The position numbers and the translations under genes were made by a program. Of a DNA stretch of 35,558 nucleotides, positions 1 through 7,276 are shown in pieces; position 1 is the first letter of the stretch, and the number at the start of each line of letters is the position of its first letter. A model generated the notes under the pieces. The model had not been told where the DNA came from, searched no databases, and worked only from the letters and a program-made list of their open reading frames with translations. The DNA is from Bacillota bacterium (GTDB lineage Bacteria; Bacillota; UBA4882; UBA8346). Where the stretch lies: the NCBI GenBank assembly GCA_023401925.1, contig JAEXDA010000079.1, positions 1 to 35,558 of the forward strand. Reading direction: 5' to 3'.

Positions 1-1364
1 CAGCAGCTTAAGGTGGTTTGAAGCCTCTACCTGCATAGCGGCTCCGAGGGGCCATCCCCCATCTCCTGTACAGCATAGCTCTCTTTTATGCGGCTAATGC
101 CGCATCTTTACGCTTTCGTGGCGCACAATCATCTGCGTATCGCGTCAGATTTGCCTTACCTTTGCACTCTTTCTTAAACCTTACCTCAAACCATAAATCC
201 AGAACATAGTGGAGATAGACGTTTGCCAACATTGGACTTACTGGTCCTCCTTGGGGCACTCCATCCTCATCATGGGTGACTACCCCGTTCTCCATAACTC
301 CTGCTTTTAACCATTTGTCGACTAGCCTTAACAATCCTTTGTCGGCTATCCGGTGTCTCAGAAATTTCCGTAACCACCTGTGATTTACATTATCGAAGAA
401 ACCCTTCACGTCTGCTTCCACCACATATCTACTGTTCCGTTCCATTAAAACTGTATAGAGTCTCTTGAGTGCCGTGTGACAACTGCGTTTTGTTCTGAAT
501 CCGTGGGAGCATTCCTGGAAGTCTGCTTCGTATATGATGCTTAGCATCCATGCTACCGCCTTTTGTACGATTCTGTCTTCCAATGTGCCGATTCCAATCG
601 GTCGTTGCTTGCCGTTGTCTTTTGGTATATAGACTCTTCTCACCGGTGGCGCTTGATATTTCTGGACCTTTAATCGCAGGTACAGGTCTCGGAGATTTTC
701 TTGAAGGTTGGCTTCGTAGTCTTGGTAGGTTACTCCGTCTACCCCGACTGCCGCATCCCTTTTAAGCGAATGGAATGCTGTAGTCAATAGGTTAAGGTTT
801 AGAAAGTTTACTACATTGGTGATTTGCTTGTGCTTCTTTGCTCTTTGGCCTAGCTCTTCGAGTTCTGTTAACATGTTTTCCTCCATCTCAGGTATGGTCA
901 TGTTTCCCTTGTTTGCTTTCCTTCTGCCTTATTTCCTTTCCTCTGTAAGTATTACCTTACTTCATCGGTACTACGAATAAGTCCGCCACCCAATGGCATG
1001 CGCGGTTGCTCTGATTTGTTCTTCACTTCCACTTCTCTCTTCGAGAGCCATTGGGCTTCCGGAGTTCCCTGCGGTTCCTTTTCGCGACATACCATGCCCT
1101 TGGACCCCGGTGGATTCTCCGATGCAGTTGCCGGTATCCCGCATCTACTGTAGCCTTCCCAACAAAAGGAACTGGTCGGCATCCACTTGACCGGATTTAC
1201 GGGGCTCTATAGCTTCACTTTCGTTACGGTCTGCCGTTCGCTCTGTCTACGCTTAGTTATGTTCGTTACCTCCCACAACTCAAGACTCGATTCCCGGTGG
1301 CTGGCTAGGCCTTTCCGGGGTTGGAATCTCACCTACTGAAACCGCAGAGCTTCGCTCCGCGCAC
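1..1364 (-). mobile_element. Group II intron, partial (5' RNA domains plus truncated RT)
   Basis: Reading the minus strand, a group II intron appears to start at 1364 with GTGCGC, the usual 5' end (GUGYG). About 460 nt of structured, non-coding sequence follow before the reverse transcriptase start near 901. That stretch holds intron-like short motifs, such as a GTGAGATTCC segment after the first stem and GTAAATCCGGT further on, as in domain I of known introns. The 3' end (domains V and VI) is not visible, because the RT frame breaks near 135 and the window ends at 1. The domain assignment is from general resemblance; no covariance model was run. Confidence 0.7.
86..901 (-). pseudogene. ltrA: Group II intron reverse transcriptase/maturase, truncated after YADD
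   Basis: Intron-encoded RNA-dependent DNA polymerase and maturase that normally splices and mobilises its host intron. The 271-residue frame shows RT motifs in order: GVDGVT near residue 54, RRVYIPK and RPIGI, then FxxxSHGFR, VVEADVKGFFDN (first catalytic Asp), GVPQGGPVSP, and YADD at about 255-258. Complete proteins run to roughly 420-600 residues, with the RT thumb, X (maturase) domain and often an HNH or DNA-binding tail. Here similarity stops at YADDC and only about 13 unrelated residues follow before a stop. Frame changes do not restore a recognisable continuation. The ATG at 901 has only a weak ribosome site; the ATG nine codons later follows GGAGG and may be the real start. The enzyme is probably inactive unless a nested insertion is spliced out. 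Confidence 0.8.
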
Positions 1365-1369
1365 CCTTT

Positions 1370-1399
1370 GGAATCCGCCGCTCGGCACCTACGGATTCC
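1370..1399. repeat. Inverted repeat at the intron insertion site
   Basis: GGAATCCG (1370-1377) and CGGATTCC (1392-1399) form a stem with a GC-rich loop, just 5 nt from the proposed intron 5' end at 1364. Some group II introns, notably bacterial class C, insert downstream of terminator-like hairpins. Whether this hairpin was the target is inference, because no T-run follows it. Confidence 0.5.
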
Positions 1400-1718
1400 G
1401 AACCTCCCTTTATTCATCCAGGGTTTTTAGTATGTCTTCGCCTTCCATGGCCTTCTGACTGGCAACCTAGCTTAGTCTTCCGATGGCGACCACCGTTTTC
1501 ATCCTGACAAGAGGTGGCGTAAAGACGCCTTCCTCCCTGAAGGCTTGTATCTCCTGCATATAATTACGGTCTAAATAACTCTCTTAAGAACATAGCCAAA
1601 AGCTATATAAAGATTATAACGCGCATTAAATACACAGTCAATAATTTTCGCGCTTTATTTACTCATTTATGGAAATAATATCCTATCTACTGTATCCTAA
1701 TAATTGGAGCGTGAATCA
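1400..1718. other. Intergenic flank between intron and XRE regulator
   Basis: No gene is supported here. The half next to the intron is GC-richer and holds only a 30-codon minus-strand frame (ATG at 1559) of unknown meaning. From about 1560 onward it is AT-rich and presumably contains the promoter of the XRE gene. TATCCT-like hexamers near 1680-1698 are possible -10 elements, but no convincing -35 partner is seen. Confidence 0.4.
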
Positions 1719-2039
1719 ATGAGTATATTAGGCGAACGGATTATTGAATTGAGAAAAGAAAAACAACTTACTCAGGATCAATTGGCTAAATATCTATCCG
1801 TCAACAGGGCCACATTATCGAATTGGGAAATAGGCCGGGCTCTGCCGGATGTGAATATGCTCGTTGCTTTGGCTGATTTTTTTAATGTCAAAACAGATTA
1901 TTTATTAGGGCGTAGTAGTGAGCCAGCAGAACTTATGAAATCCAATAAAGCGGCACCGGACGAACTACCAAACGAAGCTCTAATGGAGATTGAAGAATTT
2001 GAGAAATATATCCGATTTAAGTATAAGAGGAAAAAATGA
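1719..2039 (+). CDS. XRE-family transcriptional regulator
   Basis: Small DNA-binding repressor-type protein of 106 residues. The N-terminal Cro/C1 helix-turn-helix covers about residues 4-60, with LTQDQLAKYL as the first helices, then VNRATLSNWEIGRALPD as turn and recognition helix, and a closing ALADFFNVKTDYLLGR helix typical of phage-like and SinR-like regulators. The tail is short, acidic then basic, and resembles no known domain. ATG 1719 is chosen because TTGGAG ends 10 nt upstream; a TTG at 1704 would extend it by five residues but overlaps that site. It stands alone between an intron and the AT-rich island and could regulate the genes beyond 2597 or itself. The target is unknown. Confidence 0.85.
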   Translation: MSILGERIIELRKEKQLTQDQLAKYLSVNRATLSNWEIGRALPDVNMLVALADFFNVKTDYLLGRSSEPAELMKSNKAAPDELPNEALMEIEEFEKYIRFKYKRKK

Positions 2040-2108
2040 GGCTCTGTTCTTAAGAATGGTTGATCGCGATTTATCTGTTTGATAAAATTAAATGCCAAAA
2101 ACCTTATC

Positions 2109-2257
2109 TCCCGCAGAGAGACATCGGCACCACGCAGTGCCGCAGGCGCAGAGAATCAGGGATCACTTATAGTTACATTCATTAAACTATAGTTCTTACT
2201 ATTTACATCTTTCGAGGTTTTTTCTCAATTCTTGATTACAAGCGACAGCGCTTAGCT
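2109..2257. repeat. Diverged repeat copy 1 (CCCGCAGAG-headed)
   Basis: Begins CCCGCAGAG, continues through GGCGCAGAG-AATC-GGGA, and after an AT-rich stretch shares ATAGTTCTT and CTTGATTACAA blocks, in the same order, with the copy at 2331-2456. The GC-rich head contrasts with the AT-rich surroundings. The same GCGCC-rich word recurs in opposite orientation at 5171-5207 and 5611-5638. The 2040-2596 gap contains no supported gene. Confidence 0.6.
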
Positions 2258-2330
2258 TTTTGTTCCCTTGTATTGATTTCTAGATTTAAGGAATCAACAA
2301 TATAAGCAATATATCATGTCTATTTATCAT

Positions 2331-2456
2331 CCCGCAGAGGCGCAGGGGCGCAGAGTATCTGGGATTGCATTATTATTGAATTCTTAAATTGATAGTTCTT
2401 GCCGTTTGCATTACTTAAGATCTTTTTATCATCCTTGATTACAAACGGACGGCACT
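2331..2456. repeat. Diverged repeat copy 2 (CCCGCAGAG-headed)
   Basis: Second copy of the 2109-2257 repeat: CCCGCAGAGGCGCAGG, GCGCAGAG-TATC-GGGA, then ATAGTTCTT and CTTGATTACAA. Divergence between the copies suggests an old duplication. The rest of the gap to 2597 is AT-rich with no gene seen. Confidence 0.6.
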
Positions 2457-2596
2457 AAATTACTCACTCCAGCAAGTTGGCACGTTCCATTGCTGTCGTA
2501 TTCAATAAGATTTTTTTATTTTGTTAAGTTATTTTATAATATACCCCTAATTTATATCCACAAACATGTTCAAATAAGTTCTTAGTATCGCCAGGC

Positions 2597-4765
2597 TTAT
2601 TTAATCATCCTATTATAATGAGCCTCATAACCGCTTTCTTCAAATACTAACTTAAAAGCATCCTTGAAGTCATTATAATTAAACTCTTTTATATCGAAAA
2701 TATTTTGTCCAATTGAATGAGATTCTCTATTCATATATCTATAAAAAGCTTGATATTTATCGGCTTTAAATTTCTCTTTCTGGAAAACATTACTGAGTTC
2801 TGCTTTTTCAATAAAATTAAAGAAATACTCAATAATATTTCTCATACAGTTCGCAACTAAAGCTGGAGATTGAGTTTCATCTTTTATTATTTGCCAATAA
2901 CTTTGATAGTCATTTTGAATTTCTTGATATTTCATTATATAAATTTTAGACCCATTTTGGTTTTTAACGATTCTAAATAAATTTTGATATGAATCTCTAT
3001 CTTTCTTTTTAATAAATGTTAACTCATAAAAAAAATAGAGGCTATGAGTTAAAATAAAAACCTGATCATAACTGCTTTCAGGATTTGTGAAATGTCGTTT
3101 TATGAGTTGACTTATATTGAATACATATATATGGGAAAGTGAAGATATTGGATCGTCGATAATAATTATTTTCTTTTTTGTTGCTTCTGAAACATTTTGC
3201 TTTCCTCTGCAAAGCTCAATGAAATATAAAAAACTAATTACCATTTTTTCGCCTTCACTGAGGGTTTGAAATGTGTGTTCACAATGTTCATCTCTAACCA
3301 ATTTATATAACTTATCTGAGTGCTTTTCAATTTTAAAACAGTCTATGCCTAGTTCAAGAAGTCCATTATTAATATTTGCAATAGCTTCTTCGATATTTAT
3401 TGTTTTTTGCTGTTGTGTTACGACTACGCTTTTTTGTTCATCTAACCTTTTATCAATATTAACTATTTCAATTGTAAGATCTTGTACTTTTTTGTCTATT
3501 ATGGCCTTATCTTGTTCATAAGCAGATATTGTCTGATCATATTTCCAACGCATAATATCCCAAAAGTTTCTCTTGATGTTGGCAAGGGAATCCTCTTTAT
3601 TATCAATTTTTTTGTTATGTTCCGTTATAAATTTATTAATTTTTTCAATGAATTGATTAAAATTATTAATTACATTTTCTGAATTCATCAAAGTTACTTC
3701 TTGACTTGGAGTTTTTAATTTTTCGGTAATCGCCACTTTATTTTTATTTAGGTTCTGGATAACTGCATTGTAATGATTTTCAAATTCCATTTTAATCTCA
3801 TTTATAAAAAAATTGGATTCATAGGTTTCCTTACTGGGTATTGAATTTATACCAATTTCATAATTAGATAACATTTTTTTCATTCCATTTATATCATCTT
3901 CATAAGTTTGATCAAAATAATTCCGGATATTACTTAACAGTGTTTTCGTAATAGTTCTTTCCTGGCAAAAAGGGCATTGTTTTCCAACATTATCAATTTC
4001 ATTAGGGAGAAATTCTAAACCTTTTTTAACCCAATCAGAGTTACCCAGTTTTTTAATCAATTCGGCAACTGTACTATTTTCATTTCCAATTATTGTTTTT
4101 TCAAACAGCTTGTTTATTTCTACATAATAAGCTGTAAAATTAATCTTTTGTAGCAAATTATGTTTTTGTGCAGTGTTACCTTGTATTGATCCAACTTCTT
4201 TCTTTAGCTGGTCAGTGGTTTTTGTAGGTTGTTGAGACAGTTTTGTAATAGAAAGTAGGTAATTATACAGTTTGTCTTTTTGACCTTTTAACCCTTCAAG
4301 GCAATATTCTAAAACACGATCACCACCAGTAAATTTTGTTTTGATTTCCCATACCTTATTTTCGGCGTTTTGTTTCTTTTGGGCTAATTCACTATTTTTG
4401 GCTTCTATTGCATCTGAATGATTTTTCCTTTCTTTTTCAAGTTTGGCTATTTCTTGCTCTGCATTTCTTATTTTTTCCTCAGCTTCTTTATTTTCTTTAG
4501 ATAAAGTAAAGATACCCTTTAAATTTTCTGATTCATAAAAGTTATCTTTTATAAAGGGTTGATTGTAAACAAGAATCTCTTGATTAGTAAGACCTTCAAG
4601 GGAACAATTTACGTAGGATGGGCTAGTCCTTTCATATAAAAAATTTGAAAATACACTTTTACCGGTTCCGTTAAGCCCATAAATAAGATTCACTTTTTTA
4701 TCAGTTTCAAGTGTAGTTGCGCTTTTATAACTTGCCACTTGGTTCATTGATATTTTTGTAATCAT
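2597..4765 (-). CDS. RloC/PrrC-like AAA ATPase, candidate anticodon nuclease
   Basis: SMC/Rad50-like ATPase of 722 residues in the AAA_13 group that contains the tRNA anticodon nucleases RloC and PrrC. Walker A is GLNGTGKS (30-37). A long charged coiled coil spans about 80-470 and carries a CPFC pair at 264-267, placed like the zinc hook of RloC. The ABC signature is LSEGEK (502-507), Walker B ends IIDDP (D537, D538), and the switch histidine is H574 in LTHS. The C-terminal part has R642-xxx-E646 and H683, an R-xxxE...H arrangement like the catalytic triad described for PrrC and RloC. RloC-type proteins cleave tRNA in the anticodon loop during phage infection. No restriction-modification genes are nearby, so it would act alone. 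The start follows GGAGGAG. The gene is far more AT-rich than the rest of the window, suggesting transfer. Family call strong; nuclease activity inferred. Confidence 0.75.
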   Translation of the reverse strand: MITKISMNQVASYKSATTLETDKKVNLIYGLNGTGKSVFSNFLYERTSPSYVNCSLEGLTNQEILVYNQPFIKDNFYESENLKGIFTLSKENKEAEEKIRNAEQEIAKLEKERKNHSDAIEAKNSELAQKKQNAENKVWEIKTKFTGGDRVLEYCLEGLKGQKDKLYNYLLSITKLSQQPTKTTDQLKKEVGSIQGNTAQKHNLLQKINFTAYYVEINKLFEKTIIGNENSTVAELIKKLGNSDWVKKGLEFLPNEIDNVGKQCPFCQERTITKTLLSNIRNYFDQTYEDDINGMKKMLSNYEIGINSIPSKETYESNFFINEIKMEFENHYNAVIQNLNKNKVAITEKLKTPSQEVTLMNSENVINNFNQFIEKINKFITEHNKKIDNKEDSLANIKRNFWDIMRWKYDQTISAYEQDKAIIDKKVQDLTIEIVNIDKRLDEQKSVVVTQQQKTINIEEAIANINNGLLELGIDCFKIEKHSDKLYKLVRDEHCEHTFQTLSEGEKMVISFLYFIELCRGKQNVSEATKKKIIIIDDPISSLSHIYVFNISQLIKRHFTNPESSYDQVFILTHSLYFFYELTFIKKKDRDSYQNLFRIVKNQNGSKIYIMKYQEIQNDYQSYWQIIKDETQSPALVANCMRNIIEYFFNFIEKAELSNVFQKEKFKADKYQAFYRYMNRESHSIGQNIFDIKEFNYNDFKDAFKLVFEESGYEAHYNRMIK

Positions 4766-4894
4766 ATCTCTCCTCCACTGTTATTTTCCCTTATATTTAG
4801 TTTAAAATAACAATACAAATACTAACGTCAATGTGGTATATCCCAACAATGGTGAATATTAATCAACAATTGACATTTCTTATAATGATGCCAA

Positions 4895-5128
4895 TTATTT
4901 ATTATGCTTCTTTTCTGCATATTTCTCCTTAACATGAGTCATGATAAAGGAATTTAATCCTTCGCCTGCTTCCGCTAAAGATTTCATCCTCTCAATATTG
5001 TAGTTACCTGCACTTGCATAAGTATAAAGGTATACAGAACGATTTTTGAATTGTACTCTTATAAAATCAGTCCCCGTTTCATATTCAGCCACATTAGAGT
5101 CTCCATCAAGATTCCTATACTGTTTCAT
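4895..5128 (-). CDS. KTSC-like small protein
   Basis: A 77-residue protein. The central stretch IRVQFKNRSVYLYTYASAG followed by a helix (MKSLAEAGEGLNSFI) resembles the KTSC fold, a short beta-hairpin-plus-helix domain found alone or fused to lysyl-tRNA synthetase-like and phage proteins. The assignment is from pattern only. AAGGGG lies 8-9 nt before the ATG. It sits 130 bp upstream of the RloC-like gene on the same strand, with its own ribosome site. The intervening AT-rich gap has no clear terminator, so co-transcription is possible. Function unknown. Confidence 0.6.
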   Translation of the reverse strand: MKQYRNLDGDSNVAEYETGTDFIRVQFKNRSVYLYTYASAGNYNIERMKSLAEAGEGLNSFIMTHVKEKYAEKKHNK

Positions 5129-5170
5129 ATCATAACCCCTTTCTTTTTATGAATCATAACATACTATTTT

Positions 5171-5207
5171 TCTCTCATTCCTCTGCGCCTCCGCGCCTCT
5201 GCGGGAG
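5171..5207. repeat. GCGCC-rich repeat downstream of the GxxExxY gene
   Basis: TCTCTCATTCCTCTGCGCC followed by TCCGCGCCTCTGCGGGAG. It is similar to 5611-5638 in the same orientation, so the two flank the GxxExxY gene as direct repeats. It is related in opposite orientation to the heads of the repeats at 2109 and 2331. Confidence 0.6.
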
Positions 5208-5239
5208 ATAATAAACTTCCCCCAGCGCACTACTATCAT

Positions 5240-5620
5240 TCATTCAAGCCCATTAACACATCGTGTAATCCCCGTTTTCATGAGCTCTTCCCCGAAGTTA
5301 AGCAAATACCCCAGCTTGCAACCAGTGAGCCTCAAATATGTTTGAACTTGCTTTTTATGGGCAGCCATTACATGCTCTACCGACTTTAGCTCCACGATCA
5401 CTTTTCCTTCTACAATGAGATCTGCCCGGAAACCCTCGTCAAATTGTATTCCTTTATATACAACCGGAATAGACACTTCCCGTTCAACATGCAGACCCCT
5501 CTGCTTCAGCTCGTATTCCAATATGATCATATATACTGACTCAAGCAGGCCCGGTCCGAATTCGCGATGGACAATAATTGCCGTATCCACTATGATTGTC
5601 CCAATTTCATTTTCTCTCAT
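5240..5620 (-). CDS. GxxExxY protein (PD-(D/E)XK nuclease-like)
   Basis: A 126-residue protein with the family signature GLLESVY (G-x-x-E-x-x-Y) near residue 24. It continues with a beta-rich core, RADLIVEGKVIVELKS, whose D and E-x-K are spaced as in PD-(D/E)XK nucleases, and a C-terminal LGYLLNFG segment typical of the family. The biological role of GxxExxY proteins is not established. The ATG at 5620 is preferred: GGAGG lies 9 nt upstream, and an extension to 5671 would translate the GCGCC-rich repeat as KKQRRRGE. The gene is bracketed by the direct repeats 5611-5638 and 5171-5207 and lies upstream of the KTSC-like and RloC-like genes on the same strand. Confidence 0.8.
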   Translation of the reverse strand: MRENEIGTIIVDTAIIVHREFGPGLLESVYMIILEYELKQRGLHVEREVSIPVVYKGIQFDEGFRADLIVEGKVIVELKSVEHVMAAHKKQVQTYLRLTGCKLGYLLNFGEELMKTGITRCVNGLE

Positions 5621-5638
5621 TTCTCCGCGCCTCCGCTG
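5611..5638. repeat. GCGCC-rich repeat at the start of the GxxExxY gene
   Basis: TTTCTCTCATTTCTCCGCGC followed by CTCCGCTG matches 5171-5207 in the same orientation. In this copy the minus strand provides both the GGAGG ribosome site and the ATGAGAGAAAAT start of the gene, so the repeat donates translation signals. Confidence 0.55.
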
Positions 5639-5980
5639 CTTTTTGACGCCAATGCCAATCAAATGTAACAAACTTTGTTCATTTTTTCTTCGAAATATTT
5701 TAATTACATTTTAAATTATCCCACCATTTCAAGTTTTTGACAACATCAAACGGGTTTCTTAACCAAATCACCCCACCCAGGCCATTCTTATTTTTAAAAC
5801 TCCGTCCTATCCCATTCCACAACCCATACCTTTCATTTTTATCGCCTCCTGCCCCTCTCCATAATTCTTTGCCTTTCTGATATTTTTTTCTTTTTAAAAA
5901 TCCCCCATATGCCTACATATCCCACCATAACCAACAAGGCGATCTCACGATGGCTAGTTCCAGCGATTTCTGATTTTCTT

Positions 5981-6270
5981 CCGCCAATCGTCTCCACGAT
6001 TTTTTGGGTTGCTGATTTCTTCCCGCCAATCATCTCCGCATTTTTTTGTTTGCTGATTTCCTACCGCCAATCGTCTCCACTATTTTTTTGTTCACTGATT
6101 TCTTCCCGCCAATCATCTCCACAATTTTTTCGGTTGCTGATTTCCTTCCGCCAATCATCTCCACTATTTTTTCGCTTGCTGATTTCCTTCCGCCAATTGT
6201 CTCCGCATTTTTTCGCTTGCTGATTTCTTCCCGCCAATTGTCTTCGTCACTCAGAAAATCGCAGCCAAAA
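5981..6270. repeat. Tandem array of ~42-bp units, possibly coding on the minus strand
   Basis: Seven copies of a unit beginning CCGCCAAT, at 5981, 6023, 6064, 6106, 6148, 6190 and 6231. The spacing is 42, 41, 42, 42, 42 and 41 bp. On the minus strand each 42-bp unit reads as a 14-residue peptide like KIVETIGGRKSANK, with R/K, T/M and A/V exchanges between units. Two 41-bp units shift the frame, so the array is split between minus frames 6287-6030 and 6033-5839. The second ends with a hydrophobic stretch (IALLVMVGYVGIWGIF) followed by lysines, like a membrane anchor. No good ribosome site precedes 6287. It may be a decayed repeat gene or a plain satellite. The flanking 5639-5980 holds nothing else I can support. 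Confidence 0.7.
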
Positions 6271-6288
6271 TAATATTGACTCCCCAAA

Positions 6289-6358
6289 AGGGCTGATTGG
6301 GTTTTCCGGAGCCTTTGCCGTGATGCTCCGTAGTCTGTGCAACAAGCCTATCAGCCCT
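6289..6358. repeat. Nested inverted repeat
   Basis: AGGGCTGAT (6289-6297) pairs perfectly with ATCAGCCCT (6350-6358). Inside, CGGAGC (6307-6312) pairs with GCTCCG (6325-6330). The minus-strand hairpin is followed by TTTTGGGG, so it might be a weak terminator or a small hairpin transposon relic. From 6359 to about 6540 I see nothing else. Confidence 0.5.
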
Positions 6359-6580
6359 CAATACCAGCCGGTTCCCTTTAAGGGATAGGGTAATGGGCCC
6401 AAACCAGTTCTCAGTTTAATTCCCTGCAACCAAGAATTAATTAACCCGATTCAAGTGGCATTTTATTCTTTCGGATTTGTAAAACCATTACCATATCAGC
6501 ACTTAGGCTTAGTAGTACAAAATCGATACACTTTTTCCAAAATTCCGTGATATAATGATAGTGGTTAAAGATTCTCAAAA

Positions 6581-6606
6581 AGCCCTGTGGTTCACAGGGC
6601 TTTTTT
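6581..6606 (+). terminator. Rho-independent terminator
   Basis: AGCCCTGTG (6581-6589), 3-nt loop, CACAGGGCT (6593-6601), then a run of T to 6606. A TATAAT hexamer lies at 6551-6556, only about 25 bp upstream, so a promoter there would give a transcript of roughly 45 nt ending here. Confidence 0.8.
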
Positions 6607-6648
6607 CATTGTCCCAAGGCAAAAGAACAAATCCATGATAGAAGATTG

Positions 6649-6676
6649 CGGCCGGTTACTTTGGTAACGGGCCGTT
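6649..6676 (+). terminator. Second terminator-like hairpin before the 6702 gene
   Basis: CGGCCGGTTAC (6649-6659) and GTAACGGGCCG pair with one mismatch around TTTG and are followed by TTTTTA. It lies only about 25 nt before the ATG at 6702 and directly precedes its AAAGGAGGTG ribosome site, so it could be a leader attenuator instead of a true gene end. Confidence 0.6.
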
Positions 6677-6701
6677 TTTATTGGAAAGGAGGTGAATTTT
6701 A

Positions 6702-7043
6702 ATGTATAAGACTTTCGCCCATCAGATCAACCGGGCCAAAACTCTGCTCGACGGGCTCAACTCATACGGAGACGATGTGATCCAAATGGGAATCACCAAA
6801 GAACTGGTCGCTAAACTCTCCAATCTTTACACCCAGGCGAGCCAGATGGAAAAAAAAAAGAACGAACTAAAAGCCAGCTCCAGAGAGGCCACCACGGCTC
6901 AGGAGGAAATCATGAGTGAATTGAACCGTCAAAGCAGTTTGGCGCGAAAATCGATCCGGGTGTCCCTCCCGGAAGAAAAATGGCTCGCTTTTGGCTTCCG
7001 GGCAGGCGAGTTTGGGGAGGAAAAAGAAAACGAGCCGGTGTAG
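6702..7043 (+). CDS. Hypothetical coiled-coil protein
   Basis: A 113-residue protein I do not recognise. The ribosome site AAAGGAGGTG, 7-8 nt before ATG, is near perfect, and the GC content and codon use match the host genes, so it is very likely real. It is predominantly helical: an N-terminal segment (residues 1-40), then a charged heptad-like stretch around YTQASQMEKKKNELKASSRE (43-63) and SELNRQSSLARKSIR (73-87). The C-terminus is glycine-containing and acidic (FGFRAGEFGEE). There is no signal peptide or membrane segment, which suggests a cytoplasmic helical-bundle or structural protein. No neighbour within 400 bp shares its strand except the 57-residue gene at 7491. Two terminator-like hairpins in its leader hint at conditional expression. 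Confidence 0.7.
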   Translation: MYKTFAHQINRAKTLLDGLNSYGDDVIQMGITKELVAKLSNLYTQASQMEKKKNELKASSREATTAQEEIMSELNRQSSLARKSIRVSLPEEKWLAFGFRAGEFGEEKENEPV

Positions 7044-7096
7044 CTACGGCTTAAGACGGGAGCACCAAGGGCCTGAGAGGCTTCAAACCAAGCATA

Positions 7097-7128
7097 GACA
7101 CCTCTTCGTGATGTTGCGGAGAGGTGTC
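7097..7128. repeat. Inverted repeat, hairpin without T-run
   Basis: GACACCTCT (7097-7105) and AGAGGTGTC (7120-7128), a perfect 9-bp stem with a 14-nt loop, about 55 bp downstream of the 6702 gene. It may act as its 3' end or as an RNA stabiliser. No T-tract follows. Confidence 0.4.
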
Positions 7129-7276
7129 TCCAAAGTTGCCGGAATGATTTTCTAACCGAACCCGGCTGCTTCGTGCGTCCACCCGTTCAATGATGGTATT
7201 CACGACATGCTAAGCAAGGAGAAGCGAACTTCAAAATTGTAACAATCGTGAAACATTTTTCCATATAATTGAATTA

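Noticed and set aside
952..1182. Frames inside the intron RNA portion
   Set aside because: The region is structured intron RNA; frames lack start signals and sensible composition.
5981..6270. CRISPR array
   Set aside because: Units are contiguous tandem repeats of about 42 bp with no unique spacers and no cas genes nearby.
5909..6273. Plus-strand reading frames through the 42-bp array (FLPPIVSTIF-like repeats)
   Set aside because: They are the complement of the minus-strand repeat, lack a ribosome site and run into different frames at the 41-bp units.
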